A DNA stretch of 64,000 nt from Brachybacterium massiliense (GTDB taxonomy: Bacteria; Actinomycetota; Actinomycetes; Actinomycetales; Dermabacteraceae), in assembly GCF_900184245.1 (NCBI RefSeq), contig NZ_FXXB01000003.1:62001-126000 (forward strand). Reading direction: 5' to 3'. The stretch's first letter is position 1, and every line of letters begins with the position of its first letter. Under the pieces are notes generated by a model. The model was given only the letters and a program-made list of their open reading frames with translations. It ran no database searches and was not told where the DNA came from. The translations under genes and the position numbers were made by a program. Positions 42,770-51,826 of this stretch are shown one piece after another.

Positions 42770-43936
42770 TCAGGCTCCGGGCACCTGCCGCTCATCGACC
42801 CCGTTGTACTGCGACAGCGGGCGGATCAGAGCGTTGCTCGCGCGCTGCTCCATCACGTGCGCGGTCCAGCCGGTGACCCGGGCGGCGATGAACAGCGGCG
42901 TGAACAGCTCGGTGTCGAAGCCCATCAGGTGGTAAGTGGGCCCGGCGGGATAGTCGAGGTTGGGCTTGATGCCCTTGGCCTCGTCCATCGCCTGCTCGAG
43001 GCCGTGGTACAGCCCCAGGATCTCGGGCCGCTCGAAGTGGGCGATCATCGCGTCCATCGCCTGCTTCATCGTGGGCACGCGGGAATCGCCCTGCTTGTAG
43101 ACGCGGTGCCCGAAGCCCATCACCTTCTTCTTCTGCGCGAGCGCGTCCTCCATCCACGCCTTCGCACGGTCCTTCGCCTCGGCCTCGCTCTCCTCAGGTC
43201 GGATCCCCAGCTCGTCGAAGGTGTGCATCACGGCCTCGTTCGCGCCGCCGTGCAGGGAGCCCTTGAGCGCCCCGATCGCCCCGACCACGGCCGAGTGCAG
43301 ATCCGACAGGGTCGAGGTGATCACCCGGGCGGTGAAGGTGGAGGCGTTGAAGGAATGCTCGGCGTACAGCACCATCGAGATGCGGAAGGCATCGACCACC
43401 TCGGGGGCGGCCTCCTCGCCGAAGGTCATCCACAGGAAGTTCTGGGAGTAGTCGAGCTCCTCGCGCGGGGTGATCGGCTCGGTGGGGCCACCGGCGCGTC
43501 GACGCCGCTGCTCGTAGGCGACCACGGCCGGCAGCTGAGCGAACAGGCACCTCGCCTTCTCCAGCTCCGCCTCAGGGGATGAGTCCTCCGCTGTGGGGTC
43601 CAGCGCCCCGAGGATCGAGACGGCGGTGCGCACCGAGTCCATCGGATGGCAGGTGACCGGCAGCGAGTCCAGCGCCGCCTTCACCTCCGGGGCGAGCTGG
43701 CGATGGCTGCGCTCGTGACGGGTGGCCGCGGCGAGCTCCTGCTCATCGGGCAGCTCTCCGGTCCACAGCAGGTGCGCGACCGCTTCGAACGGCTGGGTGG
43801 CGGCTAGCTGCGGGACCGGGTAGCCGCGGTACAGCAGCGAGTTGGTCTCGGGGTTGACCTTCGAGATGGCGGACTCGTCAGCGACGACCCCGTTCAGGCC
43901 CTTGCGGATCTCGGTGCTGGTGTTGTTCTCGCTCAT
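42770..43936 (-). CDS. prpC: 2-methylcitrate synthase
   Basis: A 388-residue citrate-synthase-fold enzyme condensing propionyl-CoA with oxaloacetate. Active-site blocks: GSLHGGANEAV (His), VMGFGHRVYKQGDSR (His) and LMGFDTELFTPLFI (Asp). It is shorter than the TCA-cycle citrate synthase and opens with the PrpC-like KGLNGVVADESAISKV. Its place directly after prpB and prpD settles the assignment. The ATG is 3 nt after the prpB stop. Confidence 0.94.
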   Translation of the reverse strand: MSENNTSTEIRKGLNGVVADESAISKVNPETNSLLYRGYPVPQLAATQPFEAVAHLLWTGELPDEQELAAATRHERSHRQLAPEVKAALDSLPVTCHPMDSVRTAVSILGALDPTAEDSSPEAELEKARCLFAQLPAVVAYEQRRRRAGGPTEPITPREELDYSQNFLWMTFGEEAAPEVVDAFRISMVLYAEHSFNASTFTARVITSTLSDLHSAVVGAIGALKGSLHGGANEAVMHTFDELGIRPEESEAEAKDRAKAWMEDALAQKKKVMGFGHRVYKQGDSRVPTMKQAMDAMIAHFERPEILGLYHGLEQAMDEAKGIKPNLDYPAGPTYHLMGFDTELFTPLFIAARVTGWTAHVMEQRASNALIRPLSQYNGVDERQVPGA

Positions 43937-43939
43937 GTC

Positions 43940-44887
43940 TCACTCCTGGGGGTCGACGTCGGTGTCGGGCGTGTGCGGCGTGCGATGGGCGGCGGGGACC
44001 TCGAAATTGAACACCGAGGCGTCGAATCGGTTGTATCCCTCGTAGTCCACCAGTTCGTAGAGCCGAGCGCGAGTGAGCATCTCGGGAACGCGCGGCTGCT
44101 GGGTACCCTCGGCGAGGATCGTCTCGAGCACCCGCTCGGCGGCACCCATCGCGCTGCGCAGCAGCGTGACCGGGTAGATCACCATCGCCACGCCGGTGGA
44201 GGCGAGCTGCTCCCGCGTGAACAGCTCGGACTTCCCGAACTCGGTCATATTCGCCAGCACCGGCACATCCAGGGCGTTGCAGACCTGCTCGAACTCGCCC
44301 AGGTCCTTCAGCGCCTCGGGGAAGATCGCATCCGCCCCGGCATCGACCAGCGCCTTCATCCGGTCGATCGCGGCGTCGAGCCCGTCGGTGGCGCGCAGAT
44401 CGGTACGGGCCATCACCAGGAAGCTCTCATCGCGCCGTCCATCGGCCGCGGCGCGGATCCGCTTGATGGCGGTGTCGATGTCCACCATCGCCTTACCGTC
44501 CAGGTGGCCGCAGCGCTTGGGATTGACCTGGTCCTCGATGTGGCAGCCGGCAAGGCCCGCATCCTCGAGCTCCTGGATCGTGCGGGCCACGTTCATCGGC
44601 TCGCCGAAGCCGGTATCGGCGTCGATCAGACAGGGGAGATCGGTGGAGCGCGCGATCTGCCCGCCCCGGGCGGCGACCTCGCTGAGCGTGGTCAGCCCGA
44701 CGTCGGGCAGCGCCAGCTCGTTGGCGATCACCGCCCCGGAGATGTAGACGCCGGGGAAGCCCTTCTCCTGGATGAGCTTCGCCGACAGCGGCGTGAACGC
44801 CCCGGGGAACGGCTGCGCCGCCCCCGGGGTGAGCAGGGCACGCAGCTGCTGGCGCTTCTGCGCGGGCGTGGTGGTGGCCGACAGCAT
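43940..44887 (-). CDS. prpB: 2-methylisocitrate lyase
   Basis: A 315-residue ICL/PEPM-family lyase cleaving 2-methylisocitrate to pyruvate and succinate. Motifs: GVYISGAVIANELALPD, DADTGFGEPMNVARTI (metal site), NPKRCGHLDGKAMVD (catalytic Cys loop) and ARTDLRATDGLDAAI. Length matches PrpB rather than isocitrate lyase. Its start overlaps the prpD stop by one base (TGATG), giving tight translational coupling. Confidence 0.95.
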   Translation of the reverse strand: MLSATTTPAQKRQQLRALLTPGAAQPFPGAFTPLSAKLIQEKGFPGVYISGAVIANELALPDVGLTTLSEVAARGGQIARSTDLPCLIDADTGFGEPMNVARTIQELEDAGLAGCHIEDQVNPKRCGHLDGKAMVDIDTAIKRIRAAADGRRDESFLVMARTDLRATDGLDAAIDRMKALVDAGADAIFPEALKDLGEFEQVCNALDVPVLANMTEFGKSELFTREQLASTGVAMVIYPVTLLRSAMGAAERVLETILAEGTQQPRVPEMLTRARLYELVDYEGYNRFDASVFNFEVPAAHRTPHTPDTDVDPQE

Positions 44888-46404
44888 CAGAACAGGCCCT
44901 TCGGTCCGGCCGACACATCAATCACGCCGGGCGCGGCCTGGATGTTCAGCTGGCCCAGCTCACCGGCCGGCAGCGCGGAGAGGTTCGCGGCGGCCTCGAG
45001 GAAGCGGTCGATCTCGGCGGGCTCGACCAGGCCTTCGGCGAGGCTGCGGAACTTGCCGATGTACTGCTCGCGGGCGAAGGGGCGTGCGCCCTGCGGGTGG
45101 GCGTCGGCCACCGCGATCTCGTCCTCGATGACGGTGCCGTCGCTCAGCGTGATCACCACGGCGCCGCCGAACGCCTTCTCGGTGAGATCCAGCGAGTGGT
45201 AGCGGCGCGTCCACTCCGGATCCTCCTCGGTGGTGACCTTGTGCCACAGCGCCACGGTGTCCTCGCGCGCGGCGCGCTCGGGGGCGTAGGAGTCCACGTG
45301 GTGCCAGGCGCCGTCCTGCAGGGCGACGGTGAAGATGTACGGGATCGAGTGGTCCAGAGTCTCTCGCGAGGCGGTCGGATCGTACTTCTGCGGATCGTTC
45401 GCGCCAGAGCCGATCACGTAGTGGGTGTGGTGGGAGGTGCGGATCAGGATCGAGGCGACGTTGCGCGGATCGGTGACCTCGGGGTGCTCGTGGTGCAGCT
45501 TGCGGGCCAGGTCGATCCAGGCCTGGGCCTGGTACTCCGCGGAGTGCTCCTTGGTGTAGGTGTCCAGGATGGAGCGCTTGGCCTCGCCGGCCTCCGGCAG
45601 CGGCACCGTGTAGCGGGCGTCCGGTCCGTCCAGCAGCCAGGCGATCACGCCGTCCTCGCCCTCATAGATCGGGACGGGGGAGGTCTGCCCGCGCAGGGCG
45701 CGATCGGCGGCCTCGACCGCCATCTTCCCGGCGAAGGCGGGGGCGTGGGCCTTCCAGGTGGAGATCTCGCCCTTGCGGGACTGGCGGGTGGCGGTGGTGG
45801 TGTGCAGCGCCTGCCCGATCGCCTGGAAGATGATCTCGGCGTCCAGGCCCAGCAGGGTGCCGATGCCGGCGGCGGCCGACGGGCCCAGATGGGCAACGTG
45901 GTCGATCTTGTGCTTGTGTAGGCAGATCGCGCGCACCAGGTCGACCTGCAGCTCATAGCCGGTGGCGATGCCGCGGATCAGGTCACGGCCGGAGCGTCCG
46001 GTGTGCTCGGCCACGGCGAGGATCGGCGGGATGTTGTCCCCGGGGTGGGAGTAGTCGGCGGCCAGGAAGGTGTCGTGATAGTCCAGCTCGCGCACGGCCA
46101 CGCCGTTGGCCCAGGCAGCCCACTCGGGCGAGGTGCTCTGAGGGATCCCGAAAACGCTGCCGCCCTTGCCGCCGGTGGAGACGGGGTGGCTGAGCGCCTG
46201 AGCACGGGCCGAGACGATCGGGGCACGGTTCAGGGAGGCGACCGCGACCGAGGCGTTGTCGATGATCCGGTTGATGATCATCTCCTCCACATCGGCGTCG
46301 ACCTCGACCGGATCGATGGCGACCTGGGCCATCTTCCAGGCCAGCTGGCCCTCGCGGGGCAGGTTCTCGTCGGAGCGGTGGACGCGGACTGCGTGGTCTC
46401 TCAT
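44887..46404 (-). CDS. prpD: 2-methylcitrate dehydratase
   Basis: A 505-residue MmgE/PrpD-family enzyme dehydrating 2-methylcitrate. Recognisable blocks: [38 protein letters not shown]-like [54 protein letters not shown] and [17 protein letters not shown]. It is the first enzyme gene of prpDBC. Its start overlaps the regulator's stop by ATGA. Confidence 0.95.
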   Translation of the reverse strand: MRDHAVRVHRSDENLPREGQLAWKMAQVAIDPVEVDADVEEMIINRIIDNASVAVASLNRAPIVSARAQALSHPVSTGGKGGSVFGIPQSTSPEWAAWANGVAVRELDYHDTFLAADYSHPGDNIPPILAVAEHTGRSGRDLIRGIATGYELQVDLVRAICLHKHKIDHVAHLGPSAAAGIGTLLGLDAEIIFQAIGQALHTTTATRQSRKGEISTWKAHAPAFAGKMAVEAADRALRGQTSPVPIYEGEDGVIAWLLDGPDARYTVPLPEAGEAKRSILDTYTKEHSAEYQAQAWIDLARKLHHEHPEVTDPRNVASILIRTSHHTHYVIGSGANDPQKYDPTASRETLDHSIPYIFTVALQDGAWHHVDSYAPERAAREDTVALWHKVTTEEDPEWTRRYHSLDLTEKAFGGAVVITLSDGTVIEDEIAVADAHPQGARPFAREQYIGKFRSLAEGLVEPAEIDRFLEAAANLSALPAGELGQLNIQAAPGVIDVSAGPKGLF

Positions 46405-47108
46405 GCTGGTCTCTCCTGGAGGGTCGAGGCAGGGTCGGTGGTGTCGGGGGAGTCGGGGGCTCCGCTGCGGAGGTGAGCGAGAGCCTGATGCAGGTGGACG
46501 ACGGTGCTGGCCGCGGCGAGCTCAGGGTCGCCGGCGGCGATGGCACGGGCGATCGCGGCATGCTCCTGGGCGGAGGCGGCCAGACGCGCGGGCGAGTTGC
46601 GGGCGAGCCGACGCAGGCGTCCCAGGTGCAGGCGCAGCCCGCGCAGTGATTCGGCGAGGTAGCTGTTGCCGCTCGCGGCATCGAGTGCCGCATCGAGCTG
46701 AGCCGTCAGCGCGTAGTAGGCGGTGGGGTCCTCGCCTTGGGAGAGCTTTGCGGTGGCCTGTTCGAAGCGGGCGGCGAGCTCTGAGAAGCATTCGCCCGTC
46801 GTGTCGCCGTCGACGGGATCAGCGATCTGCTCGGCGGCGCGCCGTGCGGCGAGCGTCTCCAGGGCGATGCGCAGATCGAACAGCTGCGGGGCTTCGTCGA
46901 GGGAGACCGCGGTGACGACTACTCCGCGGCCGGTCGCAGGGGCCGCGAGCCCGTCGGCGACGAGCCGGGAGAGTGCTTCGCGCAGCGGGGTGCGGGACAG
47001 GCCGAGCCGTGCGGACTGCTCGACCTCCCCGAGCACTGCTCCTGGAGGAAGGGCGCCTTCGACGATCTCCTGGCGGAGGGCCCGGTAGGCCCGGTCACTG
47101 GCACGCAT
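46401..47108 (-). CDS. GntR-family (FadR subgroup) regulator of the prp operon
   Basis: A 235-residue regulator: an N-terminal winged helix ([20 protein letters not shown] then [20 protein letters not shown]) and an all-helical FCD ligand-binding domain ([16 protein letters not shown], with His residues in [16 protein letters not shown] and [11 protein letters not shown] likely binding metal). It heads the prpDBC operon and overlaps prpD by ATGA, so it probably controls propionate catabolism and itself. Promoter and operator-like GTATAC sequences lie just upstream. Confidence 0.92.
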   Translation of the reverse strand: MRASDRAYRALRQEIVEGALPPGAVLGEVEQSARLGLSRTPLREALSRLVADGLAAPATGRGVVVTAVSLDEAPQLFDLRIALETLAARRAAEQIADPVDGDTTGECFSELAARFEQATAKLSQGEDPTAYYALTAQLDAALDAASGNSYLAESLRGLRLHLGRLRRLARNSPARLAASAQEHAAIARAIAAGDPELAAASTVVHLHQALAHLRSGAPDSPDTTDPASTLQERPA

Positions 47109-47114
47109 GAGGTG

Positions 47115-47126
47115 AGTGTATACAGA
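47115..47126 (-). promoter_or_regulatory. gntR-prp promoter -10 with overlapping operator-like palindrome
   Basis: On the minus strand TACACT (47115-47120) lies 6 nt before the GntR gene's ATG (leaderless). The plus strand reads GTGTATACAGA, an 8-bp palindrome TGTATACA (47117-47124) overlapping that box. A second GCGTATACAGAAC lies at about 47177-47190. Paired TATAC palindromes fit autoregulation by the GntR protein. Confidence 0.5.
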
Positions 47127-47176
47127 AGCGAGGAGTTCGTGCTTAGGATCGCGCGCTTTCGGCAGATTCTGCGTAG

Positions 47177-47190
47177 GTGCGTATACAGAA
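47177..47190. promoter_or_regulatory. Second GTATAC operator-like site
   Basis: GCGTATACAGAAC repeats the core and right flank of the site at 47117 (GTATACAGA), about 60 bp upstream of the first, roughly six helical turns. Confidence 0.4.
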
Positions 47191-47222
47191 CGGATGTCAG
47201 TGACGGGTGAGGCTGTGTTCTG

Positions 47223-48275
47223 TCAGATCGTCCGGTGGCGTGCGTCGGGGTCCTTGGGCCCCTCGGTCTCCGGGGTGCGCTCCGGCTTCCACGGGTCACC
47301 GTGCTCATCGACAGGGGAGTCGGTGTTCACGAGGTTGGACTCGAGGGACTTCGAGTAGATCGGCACCGGGTCGGAGGTGATCTCGATGGTGCCGTCGATG
47401 TCCTGCCACTCTCCGCCCGCGACGGAGAACTGACCGGAGAATGTCGTGGTGAGGGTGATGTCGTACCAGCCCTCGTGGGAGTAGGTCGCAGAGACCTGCT
47501 CTGACGGGTAGGGCTCGCCCGGGTTCGTGGTGGTGATCGTGTTCCCGTCGCCGAGATCCCAGTGGAACGACACCGGGGTTGCACGAATGGCGACCGGAGT
47601 GTCGAGCAGCTCTGTGTTGAGCTCCTGCGTCTCCGGGTTTGTGTGAAGAACGTTCGTCATGTGCACCGGAAGCCAGCCTTCGGCGGGGCCGGCGTTGGCC
47701 TGGAGAGGCTGCACGGGCATGGACTTGAAGTCGCTCAAGGTCACGGTGATGGTGACGGGCTCCTCCGTCATCTCTCCCACCTCGCTGCGGGAGACGCAAC
47801 GGTATCCCTGGGGGGTTTCGGTCTCCGCTTCAGTGTCCACGAGGATCGTCTGCACGAGAACCATGTCGTCCTCGCTCTCCCACGTTGACTGGGCTGTCGG
47901 ATCGACAACGACATCGTTGCCGACCTGATAGTTCGTGGTCGATCCGCACGAATTCTCGTCAGTCACGCAGTTCGTCGTGCCGGAGGCGGTCTCCGTGCAG
48001 TTTGAGGCAGTGCCAACGGGGACGATGCGGGAGGTGTAATAGGTCGCTGGGCTGGTGTCGCGGTGCTTCGAGGGATCTTCTGGTCGTTCTTTTGGCGGGG
48101 AGGGTTTTCTGTGTGGGTCGTCGGCGCCTACGCCCAGGCCGTCGCCATTGTATTCGCCTGAGTAACTCTTCCCTGCGATAGCGGCGGAAGGAAAAGCGAT
48201 CAGTAGTATTGCGGCAAGGGTTGCGAGGGTGGTAGAGCTTAGTCGGTACTTTCCGATGTTTTTCTTAGTGGACAT
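47223..48275 (-). CDS. Secreted PKD-domain protein
   Basis: A 350-residue secreted protein. Signal peptide LATLAAILLIAFPSAAIAG, cleavage after AIA. A Thr/Asn-rich region with four to five cysteines (NCTETASGTTNCVTDENSCG) follows. A PKD-like immunoglobulin domain lies around residues 235-300 with FHWDLGDGNTITTTNPG and QVSATYSHEGWYDITLTTTF. The tail is charged. No sortase motif or membrane anchor. It overlaps the lipoprotein gene upstream by 11 nt. Base composition is visibly less GC-rich than its neighbours, especially at the 5' end. Confidence 0.82.
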   Translation of the reverse strand: MSTKKNIGKYRLSSTTLATLAAILLIAFPSAAIAGKSYSGEYNGDGLGVGADDPHRKPSPPKERPEDPSKHRDTSPATYYTSRIVPVGTASNCTETASGTTNCVTDENSCGSTTNYQVGNDVVVDPTAQSTWESEDDMVLVQTILVDTEAETETPQGYRCVSRSEVGEMTEEPVTITVTLSDFKSMPVQPLQANAGPAEGWLPVHMTNVLHTNPETQELNTELLDTPVAIRATPVSFHWDLGDGNTITTTNPGEPYPSEQVSATYSHEGWYDITLTTTFSGQFSVAGGEWQDIDGTIEITSDPVPIYSKSLESNLVNTDSPVDEHGDPWKPERTPETEGPKDPDARHRTI

Positions 48276-48909
48276 CCGGGCCCCACTTTGAGTTGAGTCC
48301 CCCCACGACCCACCCTTCGGTCGCCCACGTCATCCCGCCCACGGTGTTGTACTCGATTGGGTTAAATTCGACAGGCTCCCCGCTCTCCGGGTCCGGTCGC
48401 GTGTGTTCAGGAACCGTGAACGAATACCCAATCTCGAAGTCGAAGTTCTTCGAAGGGTGAGGTGTAATTTCTACACTTGTTACCTCGAAGGGGCTCCAAT
48501 AGGTGCCTGATTCTTTGAGTTCGGGCAACTCTTCATTCAATACTCCGCAACCGTTGCATGAATCGGATTGCAGTTGCATGAGCATCGAATCGTCACCCGT
48601 CTGGTGCGCCCACATGGACATCGCGATGTAGTACCGGAAGGCCTGGGTTGCGCCGTCTTCGGTGTTCTCGTCCATCCCTGCATAGTCCGCGGGGTCCGGT
48701 GGCGGGATGTCGGGTGCGTCGGCCGTCGGCTCTTCGGTCTGGTCCCCACCTCCGTCGCTGGGGTCCGTGTCTCCGCCGCCGTCGCTGGGACCGTTGACGC
48801 CAATCTCGGGAGGGGCCGTGGTGACAGGTCCTTCTTCACCCTCGCCGCATGCGGTGAGAACGAGGAGGAGGGCGCCTGCAGCGGCGGCGCTGAGGAGGCG
48901 ACGGGGCAT
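48265..48909 (-). CDS. Lipoprotein of the DUF6318 type
   Basis: A 214-residue lipoprotein: signal peptide LLSAAAAGALLLVLTAC with the lipobox Cys, then a Gly/Asp/Pro-rich linker (residues about 20-75). A globular domain follows (TQAFRYYIAMSMWAHQTGD, then DSCNGCGVLNEELPELKESG with a close Cys pair). It matches my memory of actinobacterial DUF6318 proteins; function unknown. It is coupled to the downstream PKD protein gene, suggesting the two act together at the cell surface. Part of a lower-GC stretch. Confidence 0.75.
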   Translation of the reverse strand: MPRRLLSAAAAGALLLVLTACGEGEEGPVTTAPPEIGVNGPSDGGGDTDPSDGGGDQTEEPTADAPDIPPPDPADYAGMDENTEDGATQAFRYYIAMSMWAHQTGDDSMLMQLQSDSCNGCGVLNEELPELKESGTYWSPFEVTSVEITPHPSKNFDFEIGYSFTVPEHTRPDPESGEPVEFNPIEYNTVGGMTWATEGWVVGGLNSKWGPDVH

Positions 48910-48979
48910 GGGGAGTGCCTTCCGGGAGTGCGTCAGATCACGGTTACGCTACCCAGGAACTCCCAGGGTCGCCACGCGC

Positions 48980-49837
48980 TCACCCCGATTGTGGACAACC
49001 GCGGCCCTCGAACGCCTCGATCGTCTCGGCGGGATCCAGCACTGCTGCGGGGTGCGGACCGGCTTGCAGCCAGGCAGAACGCCACTGCTCGATCTGCGGT
49101 GAGGAGAGCGCCCCACCGGCCAGCAGCACCATGTTCCCGTCGGCCGGAGTGCTCAGCAATGAGGCATGGGTGAGCGTCCACACCCCCGAATGGCCGGCCT
49201 GCGCGGCCGCCTCCTCGAGCTCCCGCACCTGCGCGGCGAGGAATCGCTGCCCGGCATCGTCCCCCACATTGACGAGCAGCATGCCGTCGCCCTCCAGGTG
49301 CGAGAACGCCTCCAGATAGAAGTCCTTCGCGGCCAGATGCGCCGGGGACTCCTCCCCGGAGAACACATCCAGCACGATCGCGTCGAAGCGTCGGCCCTCC
49401 ATCGCGGCGAGCTCCTCACGGGCATCGCCGATCACCACTTCGAGATCGGTGCCTCCCGGCATCGGCAGCGCGGTCATCACCAGCGTGGGCAGCTCCCGCT
49501 CGATCTCGATCACCACCTGTGCAGAGCCTGGCCGGGTCGCCTGCACGTAGCGCGCCAGCGTCAGCGCACCGGCGCCCAGATGCGCGACCCGCAGGGGCTG
49601 GCCGTGGGGCCAGGCCTCGTCGAGCACGTTGGCCATCCGTCGCAGGTACTCGTGCACGATCCGCGTCGGATCCTCCAGATCCACATGGGACTGCTCCACA
49701 CCGCCGATCTGCAGCGCCCAGCCCCCGGACACCTCGTCCATCACGATCCACGCCGGCTGATCGGAGAAGCTCAGCTGCGCGCTGCGCTGCGCACCAGGTA
49801 CAAGGTTTCGGGAGGTCATGAGGCCATTGTGTGCCAT
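48980..49837 (-). CDS. Spermidine-synthase-like (fused-SpeE type) methyltransferase-fold protein
   Basis: A 285-residue protein with the spermidine synthase/methyltransferase fold: GGVEQSHVDLEDPTRIVHEY, VAHLGAGALTLARYV (SAM-binding loop), VVIEIERELPTL, LEVVIGDAREELAAM and FDAIVLDVFSGEESPAHL. The acidic polyamine-site residues of true SpeE are not clear, so the actual reaction is unknown. ATG 49837 has a TAGGGA box 6 nt upstream, a near-match to the leaderless pattern; ATG 49819 is an alternative. Confidence 0.8.
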   Translation of the reverse strand: MAHNGLMTSRNLVPGAQRSAQLSFSDQPAWIVMDEVSGGWALQIGGVEQSHVDLEDPTRIVHEYLRRMANVLDEAWPHGQPLRVAHLGAGALTLARYVQATRPGSAQVVIEIERELPTLVMTALPMPGGTDLEVVIGDAREELAAMEGRRFDAIVLDVFSGEESPAHLAAKDFYLEAFSHLEGDGMLLVNVGDDAGQRFLAAQVRELEEAAAQAGHSGVWTLTHASLLSTPADGNMVLLAGGALSSPQIEQWRSAWLQAGPHPAAVLDPAETIEAFEGRGCPQSG

Positions 49838-49874
49838 CCCTGGTCCCTACCCCTCCAGGGCAGACAATGGAGCC

Positions 49875-50348
49875 ATGCACACCCTCACGCTCGGCACCCG
49901 CACCTTCACCATCTTGCGGGCACAGGCGCAGGATGTCCCGCAGCTGGTGGTGCTGCTGGCGGACGACGTGCTGGGTCGTGAGCGCGAGAGCGCAGACCTC
50001 GCACCCTATGAGCAAGCGTTCGAGCGGATCGATCGGGACGAGAACCAGTTGCTGATCGCCGTCCGTGACGAGACCGAGCAGATCGTGGCGACGATGCAGC
50101 TCACCCTGCTGCCCTCCCTGTCCCGGGGCGGGGCCACCAGGCTCCAGATCGAGGCGGTGCGCGTCGCCGCCTCGACGCGGGGCAGCGGTCTGGGCACGGC
50201 CCTGTTCGAGTGGGCCCATCAGTGGGGGAGGGAGCACGGCGCGCAGCTCGCGCAGCTGACCACCGATGCCGCCCGCACCGACGCCCAGCGCTTCTACGAC
50301 GGACTCGGCTACGCCCCCAGCCACGTCGGACTCAAACGGCCTCTGTGA
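49875..50348 (+). CDS. GNAT-family N-acetyltransferase
   Basis: A 157-residue acetyltransferase: FTILRAQAQDVPQLVVLLAD, then IVATMQLTLLPSLSRGGATR, IEAVRVAASTRGSGLGTALF (acetyl-CoA loop RGSGLG) and AQRFYDGLGYAPSHVGLKR. The type is similar to toxin-detoxifying or peptide-modifying GNATs. Substrate unknown. GACAAT, a near-match -10, lies 6 nt before the ATG at 49875. It is divergent from the SpeE-like gene. Confidence 0.85.
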   Translation: MHTLTLGTRTFTILRAQAQDVPQLVVLLADDVLGRERESADLAPYEQAFERIDRDENQLLIAVRDETEQIVATMQLTLLPSLSRGGATRLQIEAVRVAASTRGSGLGTALFEWAHQWGREHGAQLAQLTTDAARTDAQRFYDGLGYAPSHVGLKRPL

Positions 50349-50355
50349 GCCCGCC

Positions 50356-50706
50356 TCAGCGCTGCGGTCCCGAGTGCACGTGCACGTGGAGGTGCTTGGA
50401 ATCCTGGTAGGTGCCCAGGTTCGTCAGCACCGCTGCGGCGCCGTGCTCGAGCTCCACCTCGCGTGCCACCTGTTGCACCACTTCCAGCAGGGCGCGCAGG
50501 TCCGGCTCGTCGGCCGCTGTCGCCGCGGTGAACGAGGCGATGTGGCGCTTTGGCACCACCACGATGTGCAGCTGCCAGAACGGCCGGGTGTGGTGATAGG
50601 CGAGGACCAGGCCGTCCTCATGCACCACCTCGAGCGCGCCCGGATCCGGGATCGCGACATCGCAGTAGAAATCCGTGCCCGAGTAGCTGGTGGCCTGTGC
50701 GGTCAT
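50356..50706 (-). CDS. HIT-family nucleotide hydrolase/transferase
   Basis: A 116-residue histidine triad protein. The catalytic HLHVHVHSG triad is at the C-terminus, and FWQLHIVVVPKRHIASF is the preceding conserved block. It probably hydrolyses AMP or ADP conjugates. Possible starts are ATG 50706 (used here) or 50715/50718. Confidence 0.9.
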   Translation of the reverse strand: MTAQATSYSGTDFYCDVAIPDPGALEVVHEDGLVLAYHHTRPFWQLHIVVVPKRHIASFTAATAADEPDLRALLEVVQQVAREVELEHGAAAVLTNLGTYQDSKHLHVHVHSGPQR

Positions 50707-50770
50707 GAACAACATCATCCAGCACGCCCGCGGCGTACGCTCTGAGCGACAGCACCACAGAGGAGACACG

Positions 50771-51469
50771 ATGACGAGCAGCGAGCAGAGCCCAGAGGAG
50801 ATCGCGACGGCGAAGCGCGAGGTGCTCGCCGAGCTCGAAGCGCTCGAGGACCCGAAGATCCTCGCGGTCAACCAGAAGCACGGTGACACCCACGCCGTGA
50901 ACCTCACCAAGCTCCGCGCCATAGCCAAGCGCCTGAAGGCCCAGCCGGATCTCGCCCGCGCGCTGTGGGAGGAGGAGAGCGCTGCCGCGAAGCTGCTCGC
51001 GATCCTGATCTCCCGCCCCCGCAACTACTCGCAGGATGAGCTCGATGCAATGCTGCGCTCGGCCGGCACGCCCAAGGTCCACGACTGGCTGATCAACTAC
51101 CTGGTGCTCAAGAGCCCGCACCGCGAGGCTCTGCGCGAGATGTGGTTCGCGGATCCGGATCCGGTGGTCGCCAGCGCCGGCTGGGCCCTGACCAGCGACC
51201 GGGTCGTGAAGCGGCCCGAAGGGATCGACCAGTCCGGGCTGCTGGACCAGATCGAGAGCGAGATGCAGCAGGCGCCGGAACGCCTGCAATGGGCGATGAA
51301 CACCTGCCTCGCCCAGATCGGCATCACGAACCCGCAGCTGCGGGAGCGGGCGCGCGGCATCGGCGTGCGCCTGGAAGTGCTCAAGGATTACCCGACCTCA
51401 CCGGGCTGCACCTCGCCCTTCGCACCGCTCTGGATCGACGAGATGGTGCGCCGAGCCAACGCCGGATGA
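50771..51469 (+). CDS. DNA alkylation repair protein (AlkD-like HEAT repeat)
   Basis: A 232-residue all-helical protein matching actinobacterial DNA alkylation repair (AlkD-fold) proteins: KILAVNQKHGDTHAVNLTKL at the start, TPKVHDWLINYLVLKSPHRE, MWFADPDPVVASAGWALTSD, RLQWAMNTCLAQIGI and EVLKDYPTSPGCTSPFAPLW at the end. AlkD enzymes remove bulky alkyl lesions without base flipping. ATG 50771 has AGGAG 5 nt upstream. Confidence 0.88.
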   Translation: MTSSEQSPEEIATAKREVLAELEALEDPKILAVNQKHGDTHAVNLTKLRAIAKRLKAQPDLARALWEEESAAAKLLAILISRPRNYSQDELDAMLRSAGTPKVHDWLINYLVLKSPHREALREMWFADPDPVVASAGWALTSDRVVKRPEGIDQSGLLDQIESEMQQAPERLQWAMNTCLAQIGITNPQLRERARGIGVRLEVLKDYPTSPGCTSPFAPLWIDEMVRRANAG

Positions 51470-51530
51470 CAGCAGCCCGAAATCCTGTGGGACTCGCGGC
51501 ATGGCACAGAGCGACACCGACCCGGACTAA

Positions 51531-51777
51531 CCTCTCCTCTCTGCTGCCGACGGGAAGCGGGTCAGAGACCTCCTGAGTCGCGCCTTCGCCGCCCACGGCA
51601 CGCCCGTGCGGATCGCAGAGGGCGGAGACGTGCACGTCGGCGAGAACTGGATCTTCCACCTCGACAACCTCCCCCATCGGCAACTCCTCCACATTCCGTC
51701 AGGGCGTCATCCTGCCGCTCTCCGAGATGCAACTGGATGACGCCCTGCGGGAGGCGTTCCAGCGCCTGGGTGCGTGA
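51531..51777 (+). pseudogene. Decayed small gene with frameshift and lost start
   Basis: One frame gives LLSRAFAAHGTPVRIAEGGD and VHVGENWIFHLDN. The +1 frame continues as GNSSTFRQGVILPLSEMQLD and DALREAFQRLGA, ending at TGA 51775-51777. The switch point is near 51660-51670, so a one-base insertion is likely. No ATG, GTG or TTG opens the first frame, since an in-frame TAA sits at 51528-51530. The pieces read like one protein of roughly 80 residues of unknown family. Confidence 0.55.
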
Positions 51778-51826
51778 CCGGTAGGGGCCGACGGCGATCG
51801 CTGCGCCACCGCGCCGTCGGCGAGGC

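Noticed and set aside
48980-49837. True spermidine synthase
   Set aside because: The fold is right but polyamine-binding acidic residues are not evident and no polyamine genes are nearby, so only the fold is claimed.
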